Of a stretch of DNA of 64,000 nucleotides, positions 42,584 to 55,938 are shown in pieces (within the stretch, counting starts at the first letter, position 1; every line of letters starts with the position of its first letter). Source of the DNA: Bacteroidales bacterium (GTDB lineage Bacteria; Bacteroidota; Bacteroidia; Bacteroidales; UBA10428); the NCBI GenBank assembly GCA_035299085.1, contig DATGXG010000013.1, positions 221,262 through 285,261 of the forward strand, given 5' to 3'. The notes under the pieces are model-generated. The model saw only the letters and a list, made by a program, of their open reading frames with translations. It did no database searches and was not told the origin of the DNA. The position numbers and the translations under genes were made by a program.

Positions 42584-42609
42584 CCGGAAAATGCTGGCAC
42601 ATTCTCCGG
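42584..42609. promoter_or_regulatory. Hairpin between FecR and SusC genes
   Basis: CCGGAAAATG and CATTCTCCGG are complementary at 9 of 10 positions, with a 6-base loop. No T-tract follows, so it is not a standard terminator; it may affect the leader of the SusC mRNA. Confidence 0.35.
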
Positions 42610-42685
42610 TAACAGCCAAGTTAATTCCGCAATGGTGACTGAACATCGGATTGCGGTAGTATTAACCATTAACCGTTTCAATATT

Positions 42686-45600
42686 ATGAAAAAAAACAAA
42701 CAAAATGATGCTATTTCCCTAAAAACTGGCATTAATAAACTACTATTAATCATGAAGCTAACCTTCTTTATGGTGATGGTAAATATCCTTGCAGCCACGG
42801 CAGCCGGATATTCACAAACAGCCAAAGTAAGTCTTGATCTTAAAAATGCCACCCTGAAAGAAGTATTGACTGAAATTGAAGCCCAAACCGACCTTTCATT
42901 TATTTACAAATCCGATTTGGTAGATGCCGAGCAGAAAGTTGATATTCAGACCTCGGACGCCTCAATTGAGCAGGTACTGGCATATCTGTTCACCGAACGA
43001 AACATAAGGTGTGAGATTCTTGATCAAAGCCTTATTGTTTTGTTGCCCAACACAAATTCCGCGCAGCAGATCAAAGTGACGGGTGTCGTAACCGACGGTA
43101 CCACAAATGAGCCTTTGCCCGGTGTGAACATTTTAATTGAAGGGACCAGCCAGGGCGTGATAACCAGCGTGGATGGCACTTTCTCCATTGAAGTTCCGGC
43201 AAAGACCTCGGTACTTCTTTTCTCTTACATCGGATATCTCTCCGAAAAAATTGAAGTGGCTGAACAAACGGTCATTAATGTAAAACTGATGCCTGATGTA
43301 ACCAATTTGCAGGAAGTTGTAGTGGTGGGTTACGGAACAACAAGGAAAGCCACTGCCACCGGAGCCGTTACATCAACTAAAGGGTCTGAGATTCAGAAAT
43401 CACCTTCAACGAACATGACCAATAACCTGATTGGCCGTTTGCCTGGTGTAGTTTCAGTTACCCGAAGCGGTGAACCCGGTCAGGACAATTCAGTCCTGCG
43501 TGTCCGGGGTACTAATACAATCGGCAATAATGATCCTTTGATTGTTGTTGACGGAATTTCAGGCCGCAGTATGGCACGTCTTGATCCGAGTGATATTGAA
43601 TCAATAACCGTTCTTAAAGATGCTTCTGCCGCAATTTACGGGGCTCAGGCAGCGAACGGTGTTATATTGATTACTACAAGGCGGGGTCAAATGGGAAAGC
43701 CTAAAATCACAATAACTGTAAATGGTGGATTCAACCGGCCAACCCGTATTCCTGAAATGGCTGATGCTGCTACCTATGCTGAAATGCTTAATGAAATCAA
43801 GTATTATGACAAACCTGAAGATGGCAGGTTTCAAAAATATACTCAGGAAGACTTAGACTTATTCAGAAATGGAAAGGATCCCTGGGGACATCCGAATACC
43901 GACTGGTTTGGTGAAGTATTTAAAAAGAATTCAAATCAGAATTATGAGAATGCTTCCATATCCGGTGGAAATGAAAACATGAAATACTTCCTGTCGTTGG
44001 GTTCCAGGTACCTTGATGGTATTTATAAACACAGTGCCACCAATAACAAACAATATGATTTCCGCACAAACATCGACGGAAAAGTTTCAAAGCATATTGA
44101 TCTTGGATTTGACGTTTCAGGCAGACAGGAAAATTATAATTATCCCACCCGGTCAGCGGGTGATATTTTCAGAATGCTGCAAAGAGGCAAACCCAATATG
44201 GTTGGTTATTGGCCCAGCGGAGAACCGGGACCTGATATTGAATATGGTGATAATCCGGTTGTTACAACTACAAATGCTACTGGGTATGACAAAGATAAAT
44301 ACTATGTTCTTGAAAGCAATCTCAGGACTAATATCACTTTGCCATGGATAAAGGGTTTGACCATCACAGCCAATGCTGCCTTTGACAAAACCATTCGATT
44401 CCGGAAACGTTTCCAGACTCCATGGTATTTGTATACCTGGAATGGCAATCCCGATCATATTCTTGAACGAGGTAAGAGAGGTCTGGAAGCTCCTCAATTA
44501 ACAGAAGAGGTTCGTGATCAATATACGATTACATGGAATGCCTATGCTACCTATGAAACAACCTTTAAGGATATACATACCCTTAAAGCTATGGTTGGGA
44601 CAGAACGCCAGCAAGGACATGGCGATTATTTGTATGCATTCAGGAAGAATTTTATCTCGGCTGCAATAGATCAAATGTTCGCAGGAAATATTGATAAATA
44701 TCTTTACAATGATGGTTATGCTGATCAGAATGCCCGTTTAAACTATTTCGGACGTGTGAATTATGATCTGATGCAGAGGTATATGCTTGAATTTGTCTGG
44801 AGATATGACGGATCCAATAAATTTGCCAGGGGTAAGCAATTTGGATTTTTCCCTGCATTTTCTTGGGGATGGCGTGTTTCAGAGGAAAGTTTTTGGAAAA
44901 ACAACATCAGCTTCATCAATAACTTCAAATTACGTGGATCATGGGGTCAAACCGGAAATGACAGAATTAAGGAATACATGTATTTGTCTACTTATATATT
45001 AGGTTCCGAGTTTTATGATTTCAATGTAAACGAGCAAAATAAGTTATTATATGAAGAACGTGTTCCGAACCCTGATGTTATGTGGGAAGTGGCCACACAA
45101 ACCAATATCGGATTTGAATCCCTCTTATTCAATAAACTGAGTTTTGAATTCGATTATTTCAGAAATATCCGGAAAAACATTCTTTGGAAAAGTCAAGCTT
45201 CAAACCTGGAAACATCAGGATTTACTCCCCCTGATTTGAATATTGGTAAAGTTTTAAACAGAGGAATTGACTTTATTATTGGATACAGAGATCGTATGGG
45301 TAGTTTTGATTATGACATCTCCATTAACGGAGGTTATTCTAAAAATGAAATTCAGTATTGGGATGAAGTCCCAGGAAGACCTGCATACCAGCAATCTACC
45401 GGACATCCTATACCTACTGATCCCAATAATTACGACAGTGATCTCTACTACCAGGCAATAGGAATATATGACACAGATGCTGAAGCACAAGCAGATCCGG
45501 CTCATTTTCCCAATGCTATGGGTGGCGATATTAAATTCAAGGATGTAAACAAAGACGGTGTGATTGATAAATTGGATATGGTGCGAAGCGATCACAATAA

Positions 45601-46069
45601 TATGCCAAGGTTTATTGGCGGGGCCAGTATTAATTTGAGATACAAGCAGTTTGACGCATCAATTCTCATCCAGGGAGCAGCCGGGGCACAGCTTTATATA
45701 TCTCCCGAATCAGGTGAAATCGGAAACTACCTGAAGGAATTTGCCGTTAACAGGTGGACTCCTGAAAATACTGGTGCAACCTATCCGCGTGCATGGAATC
45801 GTGATGAGGAATACTGGAGAAACCGTTCAAATACATTCTTCCTCAGAAAAACTGATTATATCCGGTTAAAGAATATCGAAATTGCCTATAACATTCCGGT
45901 CAAAATCAATCAAAAACTTGGTATTGACGGGCTAAGGATCTATGTAAACGGTATGAATCTCATGACTCTCGATAAACTGAAAGTTTATGATCCCGAGCTT
46001 GATAACAGTGCCGGAACGGCTTATCCACTGCAGAAAATCGTTAATGCAGGCGTAACTTTAACCTTCTAA
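42686..46069 (+). CDS. SusC-like TonB-dependent transporter with STN signalling domain
   Basis: From the ATG at 42686 the product is 1127 residues (one ATG lies 54 bases upstream, another 66 bases downstream just before the signal peptide MKLTFFMVMVN). The signal ends near AAGYSQ. Residues about 52-115 form an STN domain (ATLKEVLTEIEAQTDLSF), which contacts FecR. It is followed by the carboxypeptidase-like domain (GVVTDGTTNEPLPGVNI), the EVVVVGYGTTRK TonB-box region, the plug and a large barrel ending in VTLTF. It imports the glycan and signals through FecR and the sigma factor. Confidence 0.93.
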   Translation: MKKNKQNDAISLKTGINKLLLIMKLTFFMVMVNILAATAAGYSQTAKVSLDLKNATLKEVLTEIEAQTDLSFIYKSDLVDAEQKVDIQTSDASIEQVLAYLFTERNIRCEILDQSLIVLLPNTNSAQQIKVTGVVTDGTTNEPLPGVNILIEGTSQGVITSVDGTFSIEVPAKTSVLLFSYIGYLSEKIEVAEQTVINVKLMPDVTNLQEVVVVGYGTTRKATATGAVTSTKGSEIQKSPSTNMTNNLIGRLPGVVSVTRSGEPGQDNSVLRVRGTNTIGNNDPLIVVDGISGRSMARLDPSDIESITVLKDASAAIYGAQAANGVILITTRRGQMGKPKITITVNGGFNRPTRIPEMADAATYAEMLNEIKYYDKPEDGRFQKYTQEDLDLFRNGKDPWGHPNTDWFGEVFKKNSNQNYENASISGGNENMKYFLSLGSRYLDGIYKHSATNNKQYDFRTNIDGKVSKHIDLGFDVSGRQENYNYPTRSAGDIFRMLQRGKPNMVGYWPSGEPGPDIEYGDNPVVTTTNATGYDKDKYYVLESNLRTNITLPWIKGLTITANAAFDKTIRFRKRFQTPWYLYTWNGNPDHILERGKRGLEAPQLTEEVRDQYTITWNAYATYETTFKDIHTLKAMVGTERQQGHGDYLYAFRKNFISAAIDQMFAGNIDKYLYNDGYADQNARLNYFGRVNYDLMQRYMLEFVWRYDGSNKFARGKQFGFFPAFSWGWRVSEESFWKNNISFINNFKLRGSWGQTGNDRIKEYMYLSTYILGSEFYDFNVNEQNKLLYEERVPNPDVMWEVATQTNIGFESLLFNKLSFEFDYFRNIRKNILWKSQASNLETSGFTPPDLNIGKVLNRGIDFIIGYRDRMGSFDYDISINGGYSKNEIQYWDEVPGRPAYQQSTGHPIPTDPNNYDSDLYYQAIGIYDTDAEAQADPAHFPNAMGGDIKFKDVNKDGVIDKLDMVRSDHNNMPRFIGGASINLRYKQFDASILIQGAAGAQLYISPESGEIGNYLKEFAVNRWTPENTGATYPRAWNRDEEYWRNRSNTFFLRKTDYIRLKNIEIAYNIPVKINQKLGIDGLRIYVNGMNLMTLDKLKVYDPELDNSAGTAYPLQKIVNAGVTLTF

Positions 46070-46080
46070 ATTTCAGAGAT

Positions 46081-48012
46081 ATGAGAAAGATATTATATAT
46101 TGGAATGTTATTTACAGCAATAGCATTAACCTATACATGCGAAAATCCGCAGGATTTCCTGGACAAAAAGCCCTTGGGAGCTTATTCTGAAGTTGATGTT
46201 TGGCAAGATCTTAACCTGATTGAGCCTTTTGTTAATGGCATTTATAAGAATGCTATCGGACGGCCTTTTGCCATTGAGCGACTTTCTGATTTTGTTGATG
46301 AATCCCATTTTACTCCGGACTGGGGTGTGACCAACTTCAATAAATCACTCATGACACAAGACAACCTGGAAGGATGGTCAGTAGATTGGGCAACCCCTCA
46401 GACCTATCAAACGCTTCGCTGGGGTCCTATCTGGAAAAATGTAAGAGCATCCAATCTTTTCTTTATGAAAATAAATGAAGCTGTTGTTATAGATGAAAAA
46501 GACCAGGAATTAAAGGATCGAATGATAGGTGAAGTTTACTTTCTTAGGGGGCTGATTTATCATAAACTGGTTTGTCTTTTCGGTGGTGTACCAATCATCA
46601 CAAAGGTTTATACACTTAAAGATGACAAACAGGTAGCAAGAAATACCTATGCAGAATGTATTGATTTCATTGTAGGACAGCTTGATTCAGCGGCCATGTA
46701 TCTTCCTGAAGAATATTCCGGTTCTGATCTTGGACGGGTAACCAAAGGAGCTGCATTGGCTTTGAAATCGAGAGTACTATTATACGCTGCCAGTGATTTA
46801 CATCATAACATGGCCACCTATGCACCGGGTTATGCACATCCCGAATTACTGGGATATACAACCGGTGATCAGACTGCCCGCTGGCAGGCTGCCCGGGATG
46901 CGGCCCAGGATGTAATGGATATGGGTATTTATGATCTGTTTAAAAAGGATCCTGCTTCCTCCGATTCTATTGCACAAAATTTCGTCGATTATTTTACTAC
47001 CAAAGGATTCACTGAAGAGGATATCTTGTTGCAGTTCTTTTCAACCAAGTCAACAAATGAAGGCTGGGCAAATTATAATCCTGCATTATATTGTGGTCCT
47101 AATGGTTATCATAACTGGGGAAACAACTGTCCTTTAGGAGACCTGGTTGATGATTACGAAATGAGGGACGGGTCGAAGTTTGACTGGAGTATTCCGGCTG
47201 AGAAGGCACATCCTTATAACAATCGTGATCAAAGGTTCTATGCAACCATATTATATGAGGGTGTTCAGTGGAGAACCCGTCCATCAGACGCTTTGGCTAT
47301 GGACCCATTCAGTAAAATCCAGGTCGGCGCTGTTTGGGATCTTGCTGGTACCAACAGGCTAAAAGCCGGTTTGGACACCCGCCAGGGACCTATTGAAGAC
47401 TGGAACGGAGGATATACAGGATATTACGTACGAAAATTTGTTGATCCTACTCTTGATCCGCAGTATGTTGCACAAGAGGTACCTTTCCGCCATATCCGCT
47501 ATGCAGAAATTCTGTTAAATTATGCTGAAGCCTGCATAGAATTGGAAGACTATACCCCTGCAATAGACGCTATCAACCAGATTCGTCATCGTGCCGGCCA
47601 GCCCGATCTTGATGCCGGATTGACAGGTGAGGCACTGATGGAAAAGTATAGGAATGAGCGGAGAATAGAGCTTGCTTATGAAGATCACCGCTTCTGGGAT
47701 GTAAGAAGATGGTTAATCGGACCCCAGGCCTATCACCAGACTCATGCTGTATCCGTTAAATATTTTACCGAAACAACCAATGATGACAGTGATTGGACCA
47801 GATTTTTTATACCTCCCGAAAATTATCAGGGTACCAGAAAGCCTGATTCATACAGACAAGTTGACGGTAAAACATGGGGTACTCCTGTTTATGAAAGTAT
47901 CACAAGCCCTGCTGGCGACCAGCGTACATGGGACGATAAATGCTATTTCTTCCCGATCATGAGGGATGAAATGGGCAGAAACTCGCTATTGATTCAGAAT
48001 CCGGGCTATTAA
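46081..48012 (+). CDS. SusD-like glycan-binding lipoprotein
   Basis: A 643-residue SusD/RagB protein starting 11 bp after the SusC stop. A short lipoprotein signal (lipobox TYTC, Cys near 20) is followed by the NPQDFLDKKPLGAYSEVDVW opening typical of the family. TPR-like helices (GEVYFLRGLIYHKLVCLFGGVPI) and the C-terminal signature YRNERRIELAYEDHRFWDVRRW are clear. It is longer than the starch SusD of this window, suggesting a more complex branched ligand. Confidence 0.93.
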   Translation: MRKILYIGMLFTAIALTYTCENPQDFLDKKPLGAYSEVDVWQDLNLIEPFVNGIYKNAIGRPFAIERLSDFVDESHFTPDWGVTNFNKSLMTQDNLEGWSVDWATPQTYQTLRWGPIWKNVRASNLFFMKINEAVVIDEKDQELKDRMIGEVYFLRGLIYHKLVCLFGGVPIITKVYTLKDDKQVARNTYAECIDFIVGQLDSAAMYLPEEYSGSDLGRVTKGAALALKSRVLLYAASDLHHNMATYAPGYAHPELLGYTTGDQTARWQAARDAAQDVMDMGIYDLFKKDPASSDSIAQNFVDYFTTKGFTEEDILLQFFSTKSTNEGWANYNPALYCGPNGYHNWGNNCPLGDLVDDYEMRDGSKFDWSIPAEKAHPYNNRDQRFYATILYEGVQWRTRPSDALAMDPFSKIQVGAVWDLAGTNRLKAGLDTRQGPIEDWNGGYTGYYVRKFVDPTLDPQYVAQEVPFRHIRYAEILLNYAEACIELEDYTPAIDAINQIRHRAGQPDLDAGLTGEALMEKYRNERRIELAYEDHRFWDVRRWLIGPQAYHQTHAVSVKYFTETTNDDSDWTRFFIPPENYQGTRKPDSYRQVDGKTWGTPVYESITSPAGDQRTWDDKCYFFPIMRDEMGRNSLLIQNPGY

Positions 48013-48038
48013 TACCTATTAAACCCTCATCTAATTCA

Positions 48039-48072
48039 GGAAGCAATTCTGGTTTCAGAATTGCTTCCTTAT
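48039..48072 (+). terminator. Rho-independent terminator after the SusC/SusD pair
   Basis: GGAAGCAATTCTG and CAGAATTGCTTCC form a perfect 13-bp stem with a GTTT loop, followed by TTATTT. It separates SusC/SusD from the enzyme genes. Confidence 0.8.
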
Positions 48073-48108
48073 TTATGACAATTTACTAGTTTCGTAGTAA
48101 GGAAATAA

Positions 48109-51306
<3,198 letters not shown>

Positions 51307-51320
51307 CCGGTTAAGATAAT

Positions 51321-51356
51321 AAAATCCCGGATCCGACCTCCGGGATTTTATTTTTG
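51321..51356 (+). terminator. Rho-independent terminator after the GH2 gene
   Basis: AAAATCCCGG and CCGGGATTTT form a perfect 10-bp stem with a 9-base loop, followed by ATTTTT. Confidence 0.8.
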
Positions 51357-51475
51357 GGCTATTCATGAACATGTGTCGTCGTTTAACCCGAAATATTCGA
51401 CAAATACCCGAATAAGCCGTTGTTTATTTCCCTAAATTGCTGCTTAATACATTAACCCTTAACATCACATTTTAT

Positions 51476-53332
51476 ATGAGATCAATTCAATATAAACTGG
51501 TATACATTCTGGCACTGGCCGGAATTATGCTTTCGGGCCTGAATGCACAGCAGAACCGTCCTGCAGCTCCGTCAAGGCCATCATTCAGAATGGGCCCCGT
51601 TATTATTTCGCCTGAAATTTTACCTGATAACAAAGTTACCTTCAGGTTGCTTGCCCCAAAAGCCAATGAAGTAACAGTGACCGGTGAATGGATGCAGGGT
51701 TTTAATGCCGGTGTACCGATGGTAAAAAATGATACCGGTTTATGGACTCTTACAGTAGGTCCTCTTAATCCTGAGCTTTATGCTTATAATTTTGTCGTAG
51801 ACGGTGTAACTGCAGCTGATCCCAATAATGTCCAATTGCGGCGTGACGGATCGCGCTACCAGAATTTTTTCATTATTCCCGGAAAAGAATCGGATCTTTA
51901 TTTTCAGAAAGAAAATGTAAGGCATGGAAATGTAGAAAAAGTATGGTATAAATCGGATGTATTAGGTATTAGCCGAAGGCTCTATGTATACACTCCGGCG
52001 GGATACAGCCAGAGTATGCAAAAATACCCTGTATTCTATCTGCTTCACGGGGCAGGCGGTGATGAAGATGCTTGGACGAACATGGGCCGTGCAGCACAGA
52101 TCATGGATAACCTGATTGCACAAGGCAAAGCACAACCTATGATTGTTGTAATGACTAATGGAAACGCCAACCAGGCAGGAGCACAGAATGAAGTTCCCCA
52201 GAACAATGCACAAAGGCAGTTTTCAATGGCCGACTACCAGAAATATGCCGGAAAATTTGAAGAAAGCCTTGTGAAGGATGTGATTCCCTTTATTCAGGAT
52301 AATTATAGAACGTATACCGACAAAAATCACCGTGCCATTGCCGGTCTTTCAATGGGCGGAATGCATACACAGACAATCACCCTGAATAACCCGGGCATGT
52401 TTGATTATATAGGAGTATTCAGTATGGGTCTTATGAATTTTGGAAATGCACAGGACCCGGAACAGTTAGCGAAAGAAAGAGATGAAAAAATCGAAGCGCT
52501 TAAGAAAAGCGATCCGAAAGTATACTGGATAGGATGCGGCAAGGAAGACTTTCTGTTCAACAGTGTTATTGACCTGAGAAACACTCTTGATAAACATAAT
52601 TTTAAATATACTTACAGGGAGAGTACCGGAGGCCATACATGGGCCAACTGGAGGATTTATCTTTCGGAATTTGCACCCCTGTTGTTTAAATCAGATTATG
52701 AGTATAAGATAAAATCTGATTGGGCTAATTTCAGTCAGTTTGCTGAAGAAAACCAGAAACTCGGACCACCGGCAAAAGGTGAAAAGCGGGTTGTATTTAT
52801 GGGCAATTCGATTACAATAGGATGGATTGGTGCATGTCCGGAATTCTTTGCAGGAAAATCCTATATTGACCGTGGAATCAGCGGACAGACAACACCGCAG
52901 ATGCTTATCCGGTTCAGGCCCGATGTGATTAACCTGAAACCCGCTGCAGTTGTCATTCTTGCAGGTATCAATGATATCGCCGGCAACACTGGTCCGAGCA
53001 CTCTCGAAATGATAGAAGATAACCTGGCAGGCATGACCGAAATGGCAAAAGCCAATGGCATAAAGGTGATTCTTTGCTCTGTGTTGCCCGCGTATGATTT
53101 TCCGTGGCGGCCGGGTATGGAACCCGCCGATAAGGTAGTTCAGCTCAACAATTGGATCAAATCATATGCCGCTGCCAACAACTGCATTTATGTCGACTAT
53201 TACTCTAAAATGGTTGATGAGCGTAAAGGTCTTAAAGCAGAATACACCTATGACGGTGTTCACCCCAATAAGGCCGGTTACCAGGTAATGCAGCCTATTG
53301 TAGAAGAAGCTATCAAAAAAGCTCTTAAATAG
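51476..53332 (+). CDS. Exported two-domain esterase: esterase D-type plus SGNH/GDSL
   Basis: From the ATG at 51476 the product is 618 residues with a signal peptide (ends LNAQQ). Residues 30-135 form a CBM48/E-set domain (FRLLAPKANEVTVTGEW); 140-395 form a feruloyl/acetyl-xylan-esterase-type hydrolase with the GLSMGGMHT nucleophile elbow near S291 and a late histidine in GGHTWANW. Residues 430-618 are an SGNH hydrolase with GNSITIGW (S near 444), AGINDIAG block III and DGVHPNKAGY. Two different acyl-hydrolase domains in one chain suggest removal of two kinds of acyl group. It is upstream of the fucosidase gene by 9 bp. Confidence 0.87.
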   Translation: MRSIQYKLVYILALAGIMLSGLNAQQNRPAAPSRPSFRMGPVIISPEILPDNKVTFRLLAPKANEVTVTGEWMQGFNAGVPMVKNDTGLWTLTVGPLNPELYAYNFVVDGVTAADPNNVQLRRDGSRYQNFFIIPGKESDLYFQKENVRHGNVEKVWYKSDVLGISRRLYVYTPAGYSQSMQKYPVFYLLHGAGGDEDAWTNMGRAAQIMDNLIAQGKAQPMIVVMTNGNANQAGAQNEVPQNNAQRQFSMADYQKYAGKFEESLVKDVIPFIQDNYRTYTDKNHRAIAGLSMGGMHTQTITLNNPGMFDYIGVFSMGLMNFGNAQDPEQLAKERDEKIEALKKSDPKVYWIGCGKEDFLFNSVIDLRNTLDKHNFKYTYRESTGGHTWANWRIYLSEFAPLLFKSDYEYKIKSDWANFSQFAEENQKLGPPAKGEKRVVFMGNSITIGWIGACPEFFAGKSYIDRGISGQTTPQMLIRFRPDVINLKPAAVVILAGINDIAGNTGPSTLEMIEDNLAGMTEMAKANGIKVILCSVLPAYDFPWRPGMEPADKVVQLNNWIKSYAAANNCIYVDYYSKMVDERKGLKAEYTYDGVHPNKAGYQVMQPIVEEAIKKALK

Positions 53333-53341
53333 TTTCAGCAT

Positions 53342-54781
53342 ATGAATAAATCCGCGATCTTGTTTGTATTGCTGGTCATCAGTGTTGGCGGATTAAAGGC
53401 GCAGGCTCCTCTCCCGCTCTACCCGGTGCCTTCCGCAGAACAACTGGCATGGCATGAAATGGAAATGAATGCTTTCATTCATTTCACTATCAATACCTTT
53501 ACTGACCTCGAATGGGGAATGGGAAGCGAACCGGAAAGCTTATTCAATCCGGTTCAGGCCAATCCGGATCAATGGGTCCGGGCCCTTAGAGAGGCTGGTT
53601 TTAAAGGTGTGATCCTTACCTGCAAGCACCATGACGGGTTCTGCCTTTGGCCAAGCAAATATACCGAACATGACATCGCGAACAGTCCCTTTAAAAACGG
53701 CAAAGGAGATCTTGTTAAAGAAGTGTCCGATGCATGTAAAAAATATGGTTTGAAATTCGGCGTTTATCTATCCCCGTGGGACAGAAACCAGGTTACCTAT
53801 GGAAAACCCGAATATATAACCTATTACAGAAACCAATTGACTGAGTTATTCACGCAATACGGGCCTGTATTTGAGATGTGGTTTGACGGGGCCAACGGGG
53901 GCACCGGTTATTATGGGGGCGCAAATGAACGCCGCACTATTGATGGTAAAACATATTATGACTGGCCTAACACCCTGCAAATGATCCGGAAAATGGAACC
54001 GGGGGTGATTTTCTTCAGTGATGCAGGACCGGGAGTGCGTTGGGTAGGCAATGAAAGCGGAATCGCCGGCGAGACCAACTGGTGCACTATAACTTCCGAT
54101 ACATTATATGCCGGTAAACCGGGTATTGAGAAATTACTTAATGAAGGTTCACCTCATGGCAAACAATGGATCCCTGCAGAGACCGACGTATCTATCCGGC
54201 CGGGCTGGTTCTGGCACGAAAAGGAGAACGACAAAGTTAAAAGCGCTGAGGAACTGTTTAATATTTACCTCACTTCGGTCGGGCGCGGTTCAACACTGCT
54301 GTTGAATGTACCGCCTGACCGGCGGGGACTGATTCATGAAATCGATGTGGAATCACTTCGGAATTTCAGGTTATTGCTTGACAGTGTTTTCAGGAATAAT
54401 CTGGCTTTGAATGTCCCTGTTAAAGCCAGTTCATACAGGAACAACACCGATGAGTTTTCACCCGGTAAGATTGCTGACGGAAATAAAGACTCGTACTGGA
54501 CAACAAACGATAATGTAACTAAAGGGTCAATCGAAATGGATCTGGATGGCAATAAGAAAATCAGTTATATTGTGCTTCAGGAATATATAAAACTTGGACA
54601 GCGAGTCAGTGAATTTTCTCTTGAAGCGTTTAACGGGTCAGAATGGATGCCTTTATACACAGGAACCACCATCGGGTATAAACGAATTATAAAGATTGAC
54701 CCTGTTCCTGCATCCAAAATCAGGGTAAATATTCTTAAATCAAAGGCTTGCCCGGTTATTTCGAATGTGGAAGTATACTGA
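53342..54781 (+). CDS. GH29 alpha-L-fucosidase, exported
   Basis: A 479-residue enzyme with a signal peptide (ends GLKAQ). The GH29 barrel has the AFIHFTINTFTD opening near 45, the KHHDGFCLWPS segment near 97, KFGVYLSPWDRN near 140, and the nucleophile aspartate in EMWFDGANGG near D182. The final 120 residues form a discoidin-like (CBM32-type) sandwich beginning near VKASSYRN. This architecture is usual for the subfamily acting on alpha-1,3/1,4-linked fucose. It is co-transcribed with the preceding esterase. Confidence 0.92.
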   Translation: MNKSAILFVLLVISVGGLKAQAPLPLYPVPSAEQLAWHEMEMNAFIHFTINTFTDLEWGMGSEPESLFNPVQANPDQWVRALREAGFKGVILTCKHHDGFCLWPSKYTEHDIANSPFKNGKGDLVKEVSDACKKYGLKFGVYLSPWDRNQVTYGKPEYITYYRNQLTELFTQYGPVFEMWFDGANGGTGYYGGANERRTIDGKTYYDWPNTLQMIRKMEPGVIFFSDAGPGVRWVGNESGIAGETNWCTITSDTLYAGKPGIEKLLNEGSPHGKQWIPAETDVSIRPGWFWHEKENDKVKSAEELFNIYLTSVGRGSTLLLNVPPDRRGLIHEIDVESLRNFRLLLDSVFRNNLALNVPVKASSYRNNTDEFSPGKIADGNKDSYWTTNDNVTKGSIEMDLDGNKKISYIVLQEYIKLGQRVSEFSLEAFNGSEWMPLYTGTTIGYKRIIKIDPVPASKIRVNILKSKACPVISNVEVY

Positions 54782-54784
54782 GAA

Positions 54785-54878
54785 ATTTACGATTTACGAT
54801 TTACGATTTACGATTTACGATTTGAGGCTACATGCATGCTTTCCAATCGTAAATCGTATATCTTCCAATCGTAAATAC
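54785..54878. repeat. Heptamer tandem repeat with inverted partner between convergent genes
   Basis: Five 7-bp units of ATTTACG (54785-54819) are followed by an inverted partner (AATCGTAAATCGTAT at 54845-54859 and AATCGTAAATA at 54868-54878). The whole can form a hairpin that would end transcription from both the fucosidase and purC sides. Confidence 0.65.
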
Positions 54879-55828
54879 TAATTGAGTTTCTTCAGTGCCT
54901 CATTAATATTCTTTTCAATCCTTGCGTCTACATTGCTTATATCGGATCGCTGGAATTTTTCTCCGATAATGTTTTCATATAATTCAATGTAGCGTTCACT
55001 AACCTGGTTTACAAAATCTTCTGTCATTTCAGGCACTGTCTGTCCCTCTTTTCCCTGGAAGTTGTTTTCTATAAGCCACTGGCGAACGAATTCCTTTGAC
55101 AGCTGTTTCTGTGCTTCGCCTTTCTTTAATCTTTCCTCATAACCATCGGCATAAAAATAACGGGATGAATCAGGAGTGTTGATTTCATCGATAAGGTATA
55201 TTTTTCCATCTTTTTTACCGAATTCGTATTTAGTATCCACCAGGATTAATCCTTTGGAAAGAGCAATTTCGCTCCCTCTCTGAAATAATTTGCGGGTATA
55301 ATCCTCCAGCAATTCGTAGTCACTTTTGTTGACAAGTCCCGATCTTATAATCTCTTCACGGGATATATCAAGATCATGACCTTCATCTGCCTTTGTTGTA
55401 GGCGTGATTATGGGTTGGGGAAACTTCTGGTTTTCAGCCATACCTTCGGGCATAGGTACGCCGCTCAGGCTTCTTTTGCCTGATTTGTATTCGCGCCATG
55501 CATGACCTGTAAGATATCCCCTGATAACCATTTCAACTTTGAAGGGAGTGGCAAAATGACCGATTGTAACCATGGGATCAGGACTGTCGATTTTCCAGTT
55601 CGGCACAATGTCGGCTGTAGCATCAAGGAAACGGGAGGCAATCTGGTTCAGAACCTGGCCTTTGTAGGGTATACCTTTAGGCAATACCACATCAAATGCC
55701 GAAATCCTGTCGGTTACAACCATAACCAGGTATTTACCCTGGATGTTATACACATCTCTTACTTTTCCAACATAGATCCCTTTTTGTCCGGGGAAACTGA
55801 AATTCGTCCTGGTAAGTGCTTTGCTCAT
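54878..55828 (-). CDS. purC: Phosphoribosylaminoimidazole-succinocarboxamide synthase (SAICAR synthetase)
   Basis: Joins aspartate to CAIR with ATP in purine synthesis. At 316 residues it is the long bacterial/eukaryal-like form. Diagnostic are [30 protein letters not shown] in the N-terminal lobe (residues about 21-50), [13 protein letters not shown] near 105, and [14 protein letters not shown] near 225. It is followed downstream on the minus strand only by the heptamer repeat. Confidence 0.95.
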   Translation of the reverse strand: MSKALTRTNFSFPGQKGIYVGKVRDVYNIQGKYLVMVVTDRISAFDVVLPKGIPYKGQVLNQIASRFLDATADIVPNWKIDSPDPMVTIGHFATPFKVEMVIRGYLTGHAWREYKSGKRSLSGVPMPEGMAENQKFPQPIITPTTKADEGHDLDISREEIIRSGLVNKSDYELLEDYTRKLFQRGSEIALSKGLILVDTKYEFGKKDGKIYLIDEINTPDSSRYFYADGYEERLKKGEAQKQLSKEFVRQWLIENNFQGKEGQTVPEMTEDFVNQVSERYIELYENIIGEKFQRSDISNVDARIEKNINEALKKLN

Positions 55829-55898
55829 GGTCTCTTTTTTATTGTTTAAGTTCCTTAATACAAATTTATTAAATTACTCTATTTGTTTCAAACAACAA

Positions 55899-55938
55899 TA
55901 TGAAACAAACTGAAACACTATGAAACAATATGAAACTA
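55899..55938. repeat. 10-bp tandem repeat overlapping the phoH stop codon
   Basis: Four units of about TATGAAACAA (one variant ACTGAAACAC) run from 55899 to 55938 and include the last codon and stop of phoH. Confidence 0.5.

Noticed and set aside
44402..44413. GGAAACGTTTCC palindrome resembling a LacI operator inside the second SusC gene
   Set aside because: It is deep in coding sequence, lacks the flanking GC and CA bases of the other sites, and the locus has its own sigma/FecR control.
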